This document shows, piece by piece, positions 18,236 to 25,906 of a stretch of DNA of 64,000 nucleotides; the stretch's first letter is position 1, and every line of letters begins with the position of its first letter. Under the pieces are notes generated by a model. The model did not search any database, was not told the DNA's origin, and saw only the letters and a list, made by a program, of their open reading frames with translations. A program made the position numbers and the translations under genes. This DNA is from Pseudomonadales bacterium (GTDB taxonomy: Bacteria > Pseudomonadota > Gammaproteobacteria > Pseudomonadales > Azotimanducaceae), in assembly GCA_024234635.1 (NCBI GenBank), contig JACKNX010000008.1:1-64000 (forward strand). The letters are read 5' to 3'.

Positions 18236-18850
18236 TCAGATCCGGTACCCGATGTTGACCCCGACGGCCCAGGGATCGATGGATACCTTGTCCTTGATGG
18301 TCAGGCCCGGCGCGGTCACTTTCGCATCGGTATCGATGTCGAACCAGCGTACATCCGCGTTCAGGAACCACTTCTCGGTCAGATTGATATCGACACCTGC
18401 GACCACGGCGGGTCCCCAGGACGGGTTCAGTCTCAATTTGGCGCCATTCAACGCGCCTTTCGTGTCTTCATCGAAGAACAACGTATAGTTCAGCCCCAGC
18501 CCTGCATAAACTTCAACCTTTGAACCGGGATTGAAGGTATAGACGAGACTCAGCGTAGGCGGCAGATGCTTGGTGGATGCCGCAGTGGCGCCGCCGATAT
18601 CGATGTCGTGTTCAAACGGAAGCGCGGCCAGCAATTCCAGCCCCAGGTTACTGGTGACCATGTACGTGACGTTGAACGTCACGCTAATCGCATCATCCAC
18701 TTCCACCTTTGCCGGTAACGCGTCAACGGTACCGTTATCGGACTTTGGCTGAACCGTATGTGCTCCGGCACGAATGAGCCAGTCGCCGGCTTCCCTCGCC
18801 TGGACACCGAATGCGGCACACACCAACAGAACACTGACAAACCATTTCAC
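18236..18850 (-). CDS. ompW: OmpW family outer-membrane protein
   Basis: 204-residue eight-stranded outer-membrane barrel of the OmpW family. The signal peptide runs to VQA, then AGDWLIRAGAHTVQPKSDNG, the classic OmpW start; further marks are LPPTLSLVYTF, the YAGLGLNYTLFFDE strand and the C-terminal strand IDPWAVGVNIGYRI. The start is a GTG at 18850 with GAGGAG seven bases away; the ATG-less extension upstream does not fit a signal peptide. OmpW channels carry small hydrophobic molecules and are often oxygen-regulated, which fits the region. Confidence 0.9.
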   Translation of the reverse strand: MKWFVSVLLVCAAFGVQAREAGDWLIRAGAHTVQPKSDNGTVDALPAKVEVDDAISVTFNVTYMVTSNLGLELLAALPFEHDIDIGGATAASTKHLPPTLSLVYTFNPGSKVEVYAGLGLNYTLFFDEDTKGALNGAKLRLNPSWGPAVVAGVDINLTEKWFLNADVRWFDIDTDAKVTAPGLTIKDKVSIDPWAVGVNIGYRI

Positions 18851-19012
18851 GGAATTGCTCCTCTTCAAACAGTGTGAAAATGCTAATGAAGGGAGCCAGA
18901 TGAAGGTATAGGTACAAACCGACAACAATGTACAAAACGTGAAGCGGTTGGCCGGCCTTCCCACGCAGGGTTTTCGCGGGAGGTGCGGGGCCGTTGGCTA
19001 CCGACGGTCGTG

Positions 19013-19357
19013 TCAGCCCGCCCGATAGAACGCCTGCCAGAGTTTCTGATGCGTCTGCAACATCCTGTCGGTCTCGCGCTGCGCAAGCTGGCGCACCGCT
19101 TCCGCCGTTGTTGCAAGATGCTGTATCCGCCGTCCGAGGTGATCCACGAGCACCGCAGAGGGCGCCCGCGATGACAACGCCAACGCAGATTCCCGCCAGT
19201 CGTCCTGCAGCTGCAGAAACGCCTGCTGCTGGATGCCGGACAGGTCCTCCAGCCAATCCATGGCGACGCCGAACAGAGTGGCGCTCTCAGCACCGGCGAT
19301 GTACTGCGCGCCGACCATGTCCTCTAGCGGAGACAACTGCGGGGTTCCTGCCTTCAT
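19013..19357 (-). CDS. phasin-like protein
   Basis: 114-residue, almost wholly helical, Gln/Leu/Ala-rich protein without Cys. Segments such as DLSGIQQQAFLQLQDDW and TDRMLQTHQKLWQAFYRAG resemble small phasin-family proteins that coat polyhydroxyalkanoate granules. AGGAG lies five bases before the ATG at 19357; a GTG at 19363 would overlap the ribosome site. No PHA synthase gene is in the window, so the family call rests on composition and pattern. Confidence 0.55.
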   Translation of the reverse strand: MKAGTPQLSPLEDMVGAQYIAGAESATLFGVAMDWLEDLSGIQQQAFLQLQDDWRESALALSSRAPSAVLVDHLGRRIQHLATTAEAVRQLAQRETDRMLQTHQKLWQAFYRAG

Positions 19358-19546
19358 CGTCACTCCTCAATCAAGGGTTATCTCCGGGACCAGCCCGTCA
19401 TCCGGCTGTCATCCCGACGCTGCTCCAATTCAATGCACCGTTCCTGAACGCAATCGGTACCTGCAGCAACGGCGCGCTCGCGATGTGTCCCTATCCACGC
19501 CCCTGCCGGCTATTGGCGCCAGGTAGACACCCGCGCCCGCCTGTCT

Positions 19547-20431
19547 TCAGGGGTGCACCGCGAGAACGTCGCACACCGCCCGGGACACAATCTTCTCCGC
19601 CGAGGTACCGATCCCTACAAGGCGTTTCAGGCGGTGCGCCATACTGCCAACCACCAGCAGATCAGCGTTCATGGAGCGGGCCACGTGATTCACTGCCTGC
19701 CCCACCTTGCCAGCCGGGAAATGGCGTCGGCTGGCCGGAATGTCATAGGGCGCCAGCAACTCCGTCAAGCGCTGCTGTGCCAGGAGGCGCGCCTCGCGCG
19801 TGACTTTGCGTTTGTCGACCACATCCAGATCCACCAGCACCGTGGGAATATCCAGGGCCGACACGACATGTACGGTCCCACCCTGCAGCGACGCAAATGC
19901 ATGCGCTGAATCGAGCACACGCCGGTTCAACCGGGTGTGCGCCCGATCCATTCGACGCGTATCAACCGCGGCAAGTACCACATTGGAGCGCTTGCGACGC
20001 GCGCGCGTCGTCGTCAGCAGAACCGGGGCCGGCGACGTGCGCAGCAACTCCCAGTCCAGGGGGGTATGCAGCAAAGTTCCGCTCTGGTGAATCGACTTGA
20101 CGATGAGATCCACCGACGTCTGTGCGGCGATTCGTTGCAGCGAGTCGGCAATGTCGTCCGTCCAGAGTACGCTCACGCGGGCGCCTTCCAGTTCCTTGAA
20201 CGCCGACACTTCCTCCATCAGCCACGCACGGTGCTCCGCAACGAGGCGGTCCTTCAGCACCCGGGCATCCTTGCGTGTAAACAGCCCGTCGCCATCCGGA
20301 ACCGCATGCCAGCAGTACGCCACCAGATGCGCCGCAGCGCCGCTCTCGCGTATCAGCTGTCGGGTGCGGGCAATAGCTGTCTGCGGGTGCTTCGGCTTGT
20401 CGACCAGCGTCAGGATACTATTGAGTTGCAC
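19547..20431 (-). CDS. tandem universal stress protein (UspE-like)
   Basis: 294-residue protein with two UspA domains in tandem. The second domain ends DLLVVGSMAHRLKRLVGIGTSAEKIV with the nucleotide-type loop; the first is more degenerate, lacking the G-x2-G-x9-G pattern (VKSIHQSGTLLH). The start is read as GTG at 20431 because a near-perfect GGAGGTGA lies at 20436-20443, five bases upstream; an ATG at 20446 would sit before the ribosome site. UspE-type proteins are linked to anaerobic or stationary survival, in keeping with the gas-sensing genes nearby. Confidence 0.85.
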   Translation of the reverse strand: MQLNSILTLVDKPKHPQTAIARTRQLIRESGAAAHLVAYCWHAVPDGDGLFTRKDARVLKDRLVAEHRAWLMEEVSAFKELEGARVSVLWTDDIADSLQRIAAQTSVDLIVKSIHQSGTLLHTPLDWELLRTSPAPVLLTTTRARRKRSNVVLAAVDTRRMDRAHTRLNRRVLDSAHAFASLQGGTVHVVSALDIPTVLVDLDVVDKRKVTREARLLAQQRLTELLAPYDIPASRRHFPAGKVGQAVNHVARSMNADLLVVGSMAHRLKRLVGIGTSAEKIVSRAVCDVLAVHP

Positions 20432-20435
20432 GCGC

Positions 20436-20443
20436 TCACCTCC
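20436..20443 (-). promoter_or_regulatory. ribosome binding site deciding a GTG start
   Basis: GGAGGTGA read on the minus strand, five bases before the GTG of the tandem USP gene. Its position excludes the ATG five codons upstream as the main start. Confidence 0.7.
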
Positions 20444-20481
20444 CATGGTTTGTCCGTGACACGACTACCGTTCGATGTGCC

Positions 20482-20805
20482 TCAGTCAGCACACGCCACG
20501 CATCGGGTGGAGGCCGGTAACGCATCGAGGCGTCGTACATCGATCTGCGCTCCACACCGCTCGCAGCAACCATACTCACCCGCCGCCAGCCTTCCAAGCG
20601 CGGCGCGCACCTCAGCGATCTGTGCATCGAGCCGAGCCATCAGGGCGGTCAGGGTTTCGTCATTCTCCAGTTCCACCGCCTGCTCGGCAAAGTCGGGCGG
20701 CAAGGGCGAATCCCTGTGCTCAACGTGTTTCGACACCCGATCCCGCCGGTCGACTGCTTCGTCCAGCATGGCCTGCAGACGCTGTTCAACCGCTTTGCTG
20801 TCCAT
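20482..20805 (-). CDS. TraR/DksA family zinc-finger protein
   Basis: 107-residue short DksA/TraR-type protein. An N-terminal coiled coil of about 70 residues is followed by a four-Cys zinc finger, CERC near residue 82 and CVAC near residue 103. AGGAG precedes the ATG at 20805. Such proteins bind the RNA polymerase secondary channel and modulate initiation, often with ppGpp. The coiled-coil tip carries DDxxDxA-like acidic residues only loosely, so full DksA activity is uncertain. Located between USP and cinA, in a stress-gene cluster. Confidence 0.82.
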   Translation of the reverse strand: MDSKAVEQRLQAMLDEAVDRRDRVSKHVEHRDSPLPPDFAEQAVELENDETLTALMARLDAQIAEVRAALGRLAAGEYGCCERCGAQIDVRRLDALPASTRCVACAD

Positions 20806-21288
20806 CGACCAATCTCCTCCATTCAACTTGCATATGCCTGCCGATCACCTGGGTCACGGCTGGCCGGTCCACGTTGCGCCGGACCGCTTCAGCCAGACGA
20901 GCACCGCGATCAGGATATCCGTACGCGGTGAATATAAGCACAGTTTCCCGGCCGACCAATGGGTGAAATCACCGGTAGCTCTCGGTTTCCCCGTACCGAC
21001 AAACTGATCCATCGGCGGCAGACTACGCCGCCATAGAGGTTCCGTTCCACGTTCTCTCTCGCTCTCTCCCCATGCGGAACGGAACCTTTTTCTCCCTGCT
21101 ATCCCTGCTATCCCTGCTATCCCTGCTATCCCTGATATCCCCGCACGCCTGTCCTGAACGGCATTCTCCTGAACAGGATTGCGGTGAGTGCACCGTCCTG
21201 GCGGGATTTGGTTCCAATGACCACAGACCAGGCTCGAACGGTCAGCAACCGCTCGGCTGGGTGACATGACAACAAGTGGAAACCCGGG
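20806..21288. other. 483-base interval carrying a G-rich minisatellite
   Basis: No credible gene. Frames across it encode only simple Gly-Ile-Ala or Leu-Ser-Leu repeats caused by the nine-base array at 21092-21136. The rest presumably contains the promoter of the TraR/DksA-like gene and the end of cinA transcription; I see no clear hairpin or promoter. Confidence 0.5.
21092..21136. repeat. nine-base tandem array with G-quadruplex potential
   Basis: Five nine-base units around ATCCCTGCT (first CTCCCTGCT, last ATCCCTGAT) followed by ATCCCC. On the minus strand this reads GGG runs separated by six bases at least five times, a spacing that could form a G-quadruplex. Copy number may vary between strains by slippage. 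Confidence 0.85.
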
Positions 21289-21777
21289 TTACCTGACCAG
21301 CGCAAGCAATCCCTGCACCGCAACTTCCACGACCTGCTCACGCACGCTGGCCCGGTCACCTCCCAACCGGTGACAGGCGGTATCGACCAGCGGCCTGCCA
21401 CGAACCGCCCACGCAACCCATACCGTCCCGACAGGCAGGAGCGGATCACCGCCATCCGGTCCGGCAATACCGGTCACACTCACCGCGATGTCCGCCGATG
21501 TTCGATCCAGGGCTCCTTCCGCCATGGCCCTGGCCACCGGTTCGCTGACGACGCCATAGTGTGTGATGAGCTGTTCACCCACCCCCAGCATCAGGCACTT
21601 GGCAGCCGCGCTGTAGGTTACGAAGCCCGCCTCGAACCAGCCCGAACTCCCGGGGATGGCGGTACAACTCGCGGCGATTAGGCCCCCGGTACAGCTTTCC
21701 GCCGTCACCAGCCGCAACGCTCTGGCCGACAGGGAGCGCCCCAGATCCTGCAATTCGTCTCGAAGAAAGCTGCTCAC
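21289..21777 (-). CDS. pncC: CinA-type nicotinamide-nucleotide amidase
   Basis: 162-residue stand-alone CinA C-terminal domain, which deamidates nicotinamide mononucleotide to nicotinate mononucleotide in NAD recycling. Marks are TAESCTGGLIAA near residues 25-36 with the catalytic Ser, the SSGWFEAGFVTYS strand, and SVTGIAGPDGG near residue 99-109. Start is GTG at 21777 with GGGAGGAG close by. Length is normal for the single-domain form. Lies in the same orientation as the USP/DksA genes but with a 483-base gap downstream. Confidence 0.92.
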   Translation of the reverse strand: MSSFLRDELQDLGRSLSARALRLVTAESCTGGLIAASCTAIPGSSGWFEAGFVTYSAAAKCLMLGVGEQLITHYGVVSEPVARAMAEGALDRTSADIAVSVTGIAGPDGGDPLLPVGTVWVAWAVRGRPLVDTACHRLGGDRASVREQVVEVAVQGLLALVR

Positions 21778-21832
21778 GGACTCCTCCCTGCTCCTGCCTG
21801 GTTACCCACGTCGGGACGCCAGAGCCCCGGGC

Positions 21833-22438
21833 TCAACGTGCGGTATGCGCGTCGACAACATAGTCCATGAGAGCCCGGTAGCGATCCTGCCGACTCTCGT
21901 AAACCGGATCGGTGGTATTGGGCTCAGCGGCTTCGACTTCGTTCCAGTCCGCGTCCGTCAGCAGCCGCATTGCCAATGGAAACAGCTGCTGCTCTTCCCT
22001 GCGCATGTGTTCTCTTTGCAGCTCCAGGTAGCGGCGCACATCGGTGACAAACACCGGCATAGCGTCGGCTTCCCGTGCCAGCAATGCAGTGACATCCCGG
22101 CCCAGTTTGTCCGTCGCCGCGGAGAGGTCCACGTGTTGTGTCATCGTCAATTCGACGACCACGCGCTCACCCGGAGTCAAACCCTTGTCCACGAGCCGTT
22201 CGGTTATGCGCTCCTCCCTGGGATGATGCACGGTCTGTGGGTATTCACGGATATAGTCGATGAGACAATCCAGAAGCACGAGCAGATCGGCATCGAGTTC
22301 GCCGCTATCGGCCAGCCGGGTCTCCAGTACATCCAGCATGAATGCAAGCCGACGATGGTCGACCGTCAACCGGTCCATCATCGTCGGCGAACTGCCGGAC
22401 TTTGCACCTGCGGTTCCAGAGCTTCCCTCAGGCGCCAT
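21833..22438 (-). CDS. hemerythrin HHE domain protein
   Basis: About 200-residue cytosolic four-helix hemerythrin-like protein binding a diiron centre. Ligand-type residues are seen in DHRRL, HHPREERI (His-His...Glu), HVDLS and REHMRREEQQLFP. Such proteins sense or scavenge O2, NO or reactive oxygen and aid iron-cluster repair. The start is uncertain: ATG at 22438 overlaps the upstream receiver gene by 11 bases (coupling), while ATG at 22381 gives a compact 182-residue form; neither has a strong ribosome site. It ends the globin-FixL-FixJ-receiver operon. Confidence 0.85.
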   Translation of the reverse strand: MAPEGSSGTAGAKSGSSPTMMDRLTVDHRRLAFMLDVLETRLADSGELDADLLVLLDCLIDYIREYPQTVHHPREERITERLVDKGLTPGERVVVELTMTQHVDLSAATDKLGRDVTALLAREADAMPVFVTDVRRYLELQREHMRREEQQLFPLAMRLLTDADWNEVEAAEPNTTDPVYESRQDRYRALMDYVVDAHTAR

Positions 22439-22841
22439 TGACGGCATCCGCCTGCTTGCTCGATTCAATTTCCAGGAACGCCAGAAGCGCCATCGGATTG
22501 ACAATGGGCTTGGACACCACGAGGGACACACCGCGCATCTGCGCATCGCGCCGCACCTGCGCCACGTCACGACTGACCAACAGCACAAAAGGCGACCGCC
22601 CCCCCTGTTCGCGCAAACGCCGGTGTACCTCAAGGCCACTGACATCCGGCAGACGCGCTTCGCAGATGACATGCGAAACGGTGAAGTTGGCGAAACTCTC
22701 CAGAAACGACCTTCCGGTCGAGAAACTACGTGCCTTCCGGCCGTAGAGCGACGCGAGACTGCTCAAGCTGTCACGCACCGCCGGGTCGCTGTCGACGATG
22801 CAGATGATTTCGTCCGGCGCTGGGGGAAAGCTTATTTCCAT
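22428..22841 (-). CDS. atypical receiver-only response regulator (Asp to Glu)
   Basis: 137-residue stand-alone receiver domain. Acidic pocket residues are present (VDSD, residues 17 and 19), as are Ser at the Thr position (LLVSRD, residue 90) and Lys 111 in VSKP, but the phosphoacceptor Asp is Glu 61 in CEARLPDVSG. Pattern similarity to the adjacent FixJ receiver suggests duplication. A Glu can mimic constant phosphorylation, so the protein may be always on or may bind the kinase as a decoy. It lies 83 bases downstream of the FixJ-like gene and overlaps the hemerythrin gene. Confidence 0.85.
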   Translation of the reverse strand: MEISFPPAPDEIICIVDSDPAVRDSLSSLASLYGRKARSFSTGRSFLESFANFTVSHVICEARLPDVSGLEVHRRLREQGGRSPFVLLVSRDVAQVRRDAQMRGVSLVVSKPIVNPMALLAFLEIESSKQADAVNGA

Positions 22842-22924
22842 TCCCGCAGCATAAAAACACGCCTGAAATCAACCCATGCGGGAATCTACCTACGGGGTGG
22901 GACCACCGCACGGTTCAGCCTGCA

Positions 22925-23542
22925 TCAGTCCTCCGTCTCGAGGCGAAGCTTGAGTCGCACCAGATCCGCCAGCGAGCGGGAGTTGGTCTTGTGCATGACC
23001 TGACTGCGATGGATCTCCACCGTTCGTTCACTGATACCCAGTTCGATGGCAATCACCTTGTTGGCCTGGCCGGATGTCACGCGCTCGAAGACTTCCGCCT
23101 CGCGAGGTGTCAACGAGGCATGCAGCGTGCGCGCCTTTTCGAGCCCCTGCACCCGCTCCCGCTGCGCCTCTTCGATCGCCATCGCCTGATTGATGCGATC
23201 CAGCAGTTCCTGGTCACGGAACGGTTTGCGGATGAAATCCACCGCGCCCCGGCGCATGGCCTCCACCGCCATCGGAATATCGCCGTGCCCGGTAATGAAG
23301 ATGATGGGCAAGCCTGCGTGCAACTCGATCAGCCGCTGTTGCAACTCGAGGCCGCTCATTCCCGGCATGCGGATATCCAGTACCAGACACCCCTGCCAGG
23401 CAGCCTCGTACGCATTCAGGAAGGCTGTAGCGTCGGCGAACTCCCGATGCGGTATGTCAACGGAATCGAGCAACATGCCGATGGCATCGCGCACGGGCTC
23501 CTCATCGTCGACTATGAAGACCATCGGGCTATCAGACACCAT
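22925..23542 (-). CDS. FixJ-family response regulator
   Basis: 205-residue two-domain transcription factor: receiver with VDDEEPVRD, phosphoacceptor Asp 56 in VLDIRMPGMSG, FITGHGD and RKPF, then a Q-linker and a LuxR-type helix-turn-helix (LTPREAEVFERV, KVIAIELGISERTVEIHR). It overlaps the FixL-like kinase by 11 bases and has an AGGGGGG ribosome site. FixJ proteins activate micro-oxic genes, including fixK and cbb3 oxidase genes, on phosphorylation by FixL. The cco locus lies about 4 kb away on the other strand. Confidence 0.92.
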   Translation of the reverse strand: MVSDSPMVFIVDDEEPVRDAIGMLLDSVDIPHREFADATAFLNAYEAAWQGCLVLDIRMPGMSGLELQQRLIELHAGLPIIFITGHGDIPMAVEAMRRGAVDFIRKPFRDQELLDRINQAMAIEEAQRERVQGLEKARTLHASLTPREAEVFERVTSGQANKVIAIELGISERTVEIHRSQVMHKTNSRSLADLVRLKLRLETED

Positions 23543-24668
23543 CGTTCCCCCCTACCGGCAAGCGGAAATAAAACGTGGCGCCGTGCTCCGGATTGTTGAA
23601 GAACGACAGCTTGCCGCCGTGCTGTTCGATGATTGATCGGCAAATCGACAAACCCATACCCATGCCATCCTTTTTTGTCGTGTGAAAGGCGCTGAACACC
23701 AAGGGCTCATCGTCAACGGACACACCCGTGCCCGCATCCACCACCGCCACTTCCACCGTGTCGTCGATCAGACGGGAGCGGACCACAACCGTATCGCCGT
23801 ATATCCGCTCTATCTGATGCATTGCGTCAATGGCATTTCGAATCAGGTTCAGCGCAACCTGTTGTATCTGTATGGGGTCGCAGAAAAGGTTTGGCAAGTC
23901 CTCCGCGAGATCAAATTGCAGATCGATGTCATGCAACCGGGCATCGCCAGTGACAAACTGCGTGAGCTCACGGATCAGCGAGTTCACGCCGCACAGCTCG
24001 CGCTGTCCGGACTCGTTGCGCACAAAGCGCTGGATACGTTCAATGATGGCGCCTGCCCTCAGGGACTGACGATTCAGCTTTTCCAGAGCCGTCGTCAGCT
24101 TCTGGCGGTCCGTATCCGGATTCTGCAGCAGCTTGATACACGCCTGCGCATACATGGCGATGGCGGTAAGCGGCTGATTGATTTCATGCGCAATGCTGGC
24201 CGTCATCTCTCCCATCGTGCTGAGCCGTCCCACGCGGGCCAGCCGCTCCTGTTGCTCCAGCAGCGCCTCCTGCGCCAGTTTCGACTGCGTCAGGTCACGC
24301 ATGATCCCGGTGAAATAAGTCCCCTCCGGCGACGATATCCGGCTCACAGCCAGGTAAAGGGGAATGCGGTGACCGTCACTCGTCTCGCCAACCAGCTCAC
24401 GGCCGATACCGATGATCTTCGCCTCACCCGTGCGCAGATAGTTATCCACATCCGACTGGTGCACCTGGCGTTGAGCGGGCGGCATGAAAATGGTGACCGG
24501 TTTGCCTATCAGACTGCCCGGCGGATGCCGGAACATCCGGTACGCGGCTTCGTTGGCATAGCGGATAATCCCGGAGGCATCCATGGTGACAACGGCATCC
24601 ACAACGGCCTCGAGCACTTTCAAGGCATTGTCGCGCAGCCAGGCGTCGTCCGGTTTGGTACCGCTCAT
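23532..24668 (-). CDS. FixL-like haem-PAS sensor histidine kinase
   Basis: 378-residue soluble kinase: PAS domain (about 15-130), HisKA with His 161 in IAHEINQPLTAI, and HATPase with the N-box NLIRNAIDAM and GMGMGLSICRSI. The PAS domain follows rhizobial FixL closely: MPPAQRQVH places His 70 at the proximal haem-ligand position and IIGIGR places Arg 90 at the distal O2-contact position, exactly 20 residues apart as in Bradyrhizobium FixL (His200/Arg220, from memory). It should be an oxygen-gated kinase for the adjacent FixJ-like regulator. The ATG overlaps the globin stop (ATGA, 24665-24668). Confidence 0.9.
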   Translation of the reverse strand: MSGTKPDDAWLRDNALKVLEAVVDAVVTMDASGIIRYANEAAYRMFRHPPGSLIGKPVTIFMPPAQRQVHQSDVDNYLRTGEAKIIGIGRELVGETSDGHRIPLYLAVSRISSPEGTYFTGIMRDLTQSKLAQEALLEQQERLARVGRLSTMGEMTASIAHEINQPLTAIAMYAQACIKLLQNPDTDRQKLTTALEKLNRQSLRAGAIIERIQRFVRNESGQRELCGVNSLIRELTQFVTGDARLHDIDLQFDLAEDLPNLFCDPIQIQQVALNLIRNAIDAMHQIERIYGDTVVVRSRLIDDTVEVAVVDAGTGVSVDDEPLVFSAFHTTKKDGMGMGLSICRSIIEQHGGKLSFFNNPEHGATFYFRLPVGGNDGV

Positions 24669-25093
24669 GTGTTACCCGTCTCCATGTGCAGGCGAATATA
24701 GGTGATTCCGGGCGCCATGGCCCAGCCCCAGGCCAGCAGCGTTGCTTCGTCGCACTCCGGATCGAACTGACGCACCGTTTCCAGCAAAGCCGCCATCCAG
24801 GCGTCAAACATACCCGGCTGCAGCCCGACCCGGCGATGCAGCGCCGCGATTCGCTTCAATTCCGCGCTGGCATCGCCCAGGACGTAGTAGGAGGCCAGTT
24901 GAAACAGGCTCTTGCGGACCATCTGCGCCTGCCGGCGCATATCCACACGGCTGAAAAGCCCTGCTACCGCGGGATCACGCAGGAAGCGCTCATAAAATGC
25001 CACGAAGAACGGGTCGGCTTCCTCGCCAACCGCAATGTTATCCCCGAACAGGCGCTCATAGCTTGACTCGAAACGAGGGTTCGGCAACGACAT
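24665..25093 (-). CDS. bacterial globin-like haem protein
   Basis: 142-residue globin-fold protein. FFVAFYERFLRDPAVAGLFSRVDM, QAQMVRKSLFQL, and the proximal-type His 86 in IAALHRRVGL followed by GMFDAWMAALLETV are the pattern of single-domain bacterial globins. It probably binds O2 or NO with haem. ATG at 25093 was chosen because AGGAGG lies ten bases upstream and almost touches the alternative ATG at 25102. It heads the operon and is coupled by ATGA to the FixL-like kinase, suggesting that it buffers or delivers the gas sensed by the kinase. Confidence 0.83.
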   Translation of the reverse strand: MSLPNPRFESSYERLFGDNIAVGEEADPFFVAFYERFLRDPAVAGLFSRVDMRRQAQMVRKSLFQLASYYVLGDASAELKRIAALHRRVGLQPGMFDAWMAALLETVRQFDPECDEATLLAWGWAMAPGITYIRLHMETGNT

Positions 25094-25290
25094 CTGAGGC
25101 ATCCCTCCTTCAGGAGCATTCCACCCGGTTGATCCGGCCTTCGTACCCTACTGGCGACCGCGGGATCGCGCCGTACGTGGTAGCCGGCCGGGAACGGGGA
25201 GCCCCTAAGGGTTTCCCGAATACCGGCGCTGGATGTTCCGCACGGGACAGCGGAGTTCTGTGCGCGTAGCATTCCGCTTATTCGTGTCCG

Positions 25291-25314
25291 ATTGATTGGC
25301 TCGTGCGAATCAAT
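25291..25314. promoter_or_regulatory. 24-base inverted repeat, possible operator
   Basis: Perfect seven-base arms ATTGATT and AATCAAT separated by ten bases. The arms resemble FNR-type half-sites but the spacing is wrong for a classical FNR dimer. It lies about 140 bases before the USP start. Confidence 0.45.
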
Positions 25315-25396
25315 CCGGTCGGCCAGGTCCGCTGGCCCTGCATTTTCACCGCCATCAGGTGGCGAAGATGGGCATGCATCCTTGCATGGCAAGTAC

Positions 25397-25413
25397 TCTC
25401 TGGAGATCAGAGA
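25397..25413. promoter_or_regulatory. short inverted repeat before the USP gene
   Basis: TCTCTG-GAGAT-CAGAGA, six-base perfect arms, 37 bases before the USP start codon. It could be an operator or a leader hairpin. Confidence 0.35.
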
Positions 25414-25450
25414 ATACCTAAACAACAAACCCGTAGCCGAGGGGGCGACC

Positions 25451-25906
25451 ATGGCTTATCAGCGCATACTTGTGTCAGTAGATCTCACCGAAGAAGCGGA
25501 CGAAGTGATATCCGCGGCGAGCAATATCGCCAAGTCCCAGAACGCCGTCATGCACAGCGTCACGGTCGTCAAGCCCCTGGCCCGGGTCTACGGCGGGCTG
25601 GACATGGCTCCCATCACCAGCGGTGCCATCGCCTTCGAAAAGGAAGCCATCGAGCAGGCGGGGCATCAGCTGCGCGAGCTGGGCGGTGAATATGGCGTGC
25701 CGGATGCCAACAGCCATGTACGACTCGGTTCGCCACCGGCGGAAATCCGGGCGCTGGCGGAAGAACTGGGTATCGACCTGATCGTCATTGGCACCCACGG
25801 CCGCCACGGCCTGGGCCTGCTGCTCGGCTCCACTGCCAACGCAGTTCTGCACGGGGTCACCTGTGACGTACTCGCGGTGAAGATCCATCCGGTGGTCGTG
25901 AGCTGA
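25451..25906 (+). CDS. universal stress protein A-like, single domain
   Basis: 151-residue UspA-fold protein starting RILVSVDLTEEADEVI and ending GTHGRHGLGLLLGSTANAVLHG, the nucleotide-binding signature. Closely related to the paralogue at 16131-16574. The ATG at 25451 has GAGGGGG upstream; the open frame extending to 25292 runs through the control region and is not credible. Overlaps by one base (TGATG) a small ORF. Divergent from the gas-sensing operon, hence probably oxygen-regulated. Confidence 0.9.
   Translation: MAYQRILVSVDLTEEADEVISAASNIAKSQNAVMHSVTVVKPLARVYGGLDMAPITSGAIAFEKEAIEQAGHQLRELGGEYGVPDANSHVRLGSPPAEIRALAEELGIDLIVIGTHGRHGLGLLLGSTANAVLHGVTCDVLAVKIHPVVVS

Larger units (their letters stand above)
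25094..25450. promoter_or_regulatory. divergent control region of the gas-sensing operon and USP gene
   Basis: A 357-base interval with no gene, separating the minus-strand globin-fixLJ-hemerythrin operon from the plus-strand USP. It contains two inverted repeats listed separately. A canonical FNR/FixK site (TTGAT-N4-ATCAA) was not found; the half-sites TTGAT and ATCAA are present but 12 bases apart. Confidence 0.5.

Noticed and set aside
20854..21267. Frames encoding Gly-Ile-Ala or Leu-Ser-Leu repeats
   Set aside because: Artefact of the nine-base DNA repeat; no start signal or family.
25291..25314. Dyad as a canonical FNR/CRP site
   Set aside because: The TTGAT and ATCAA half-sites are 12 bases apart rather than four, so only a generic operator is claimed.
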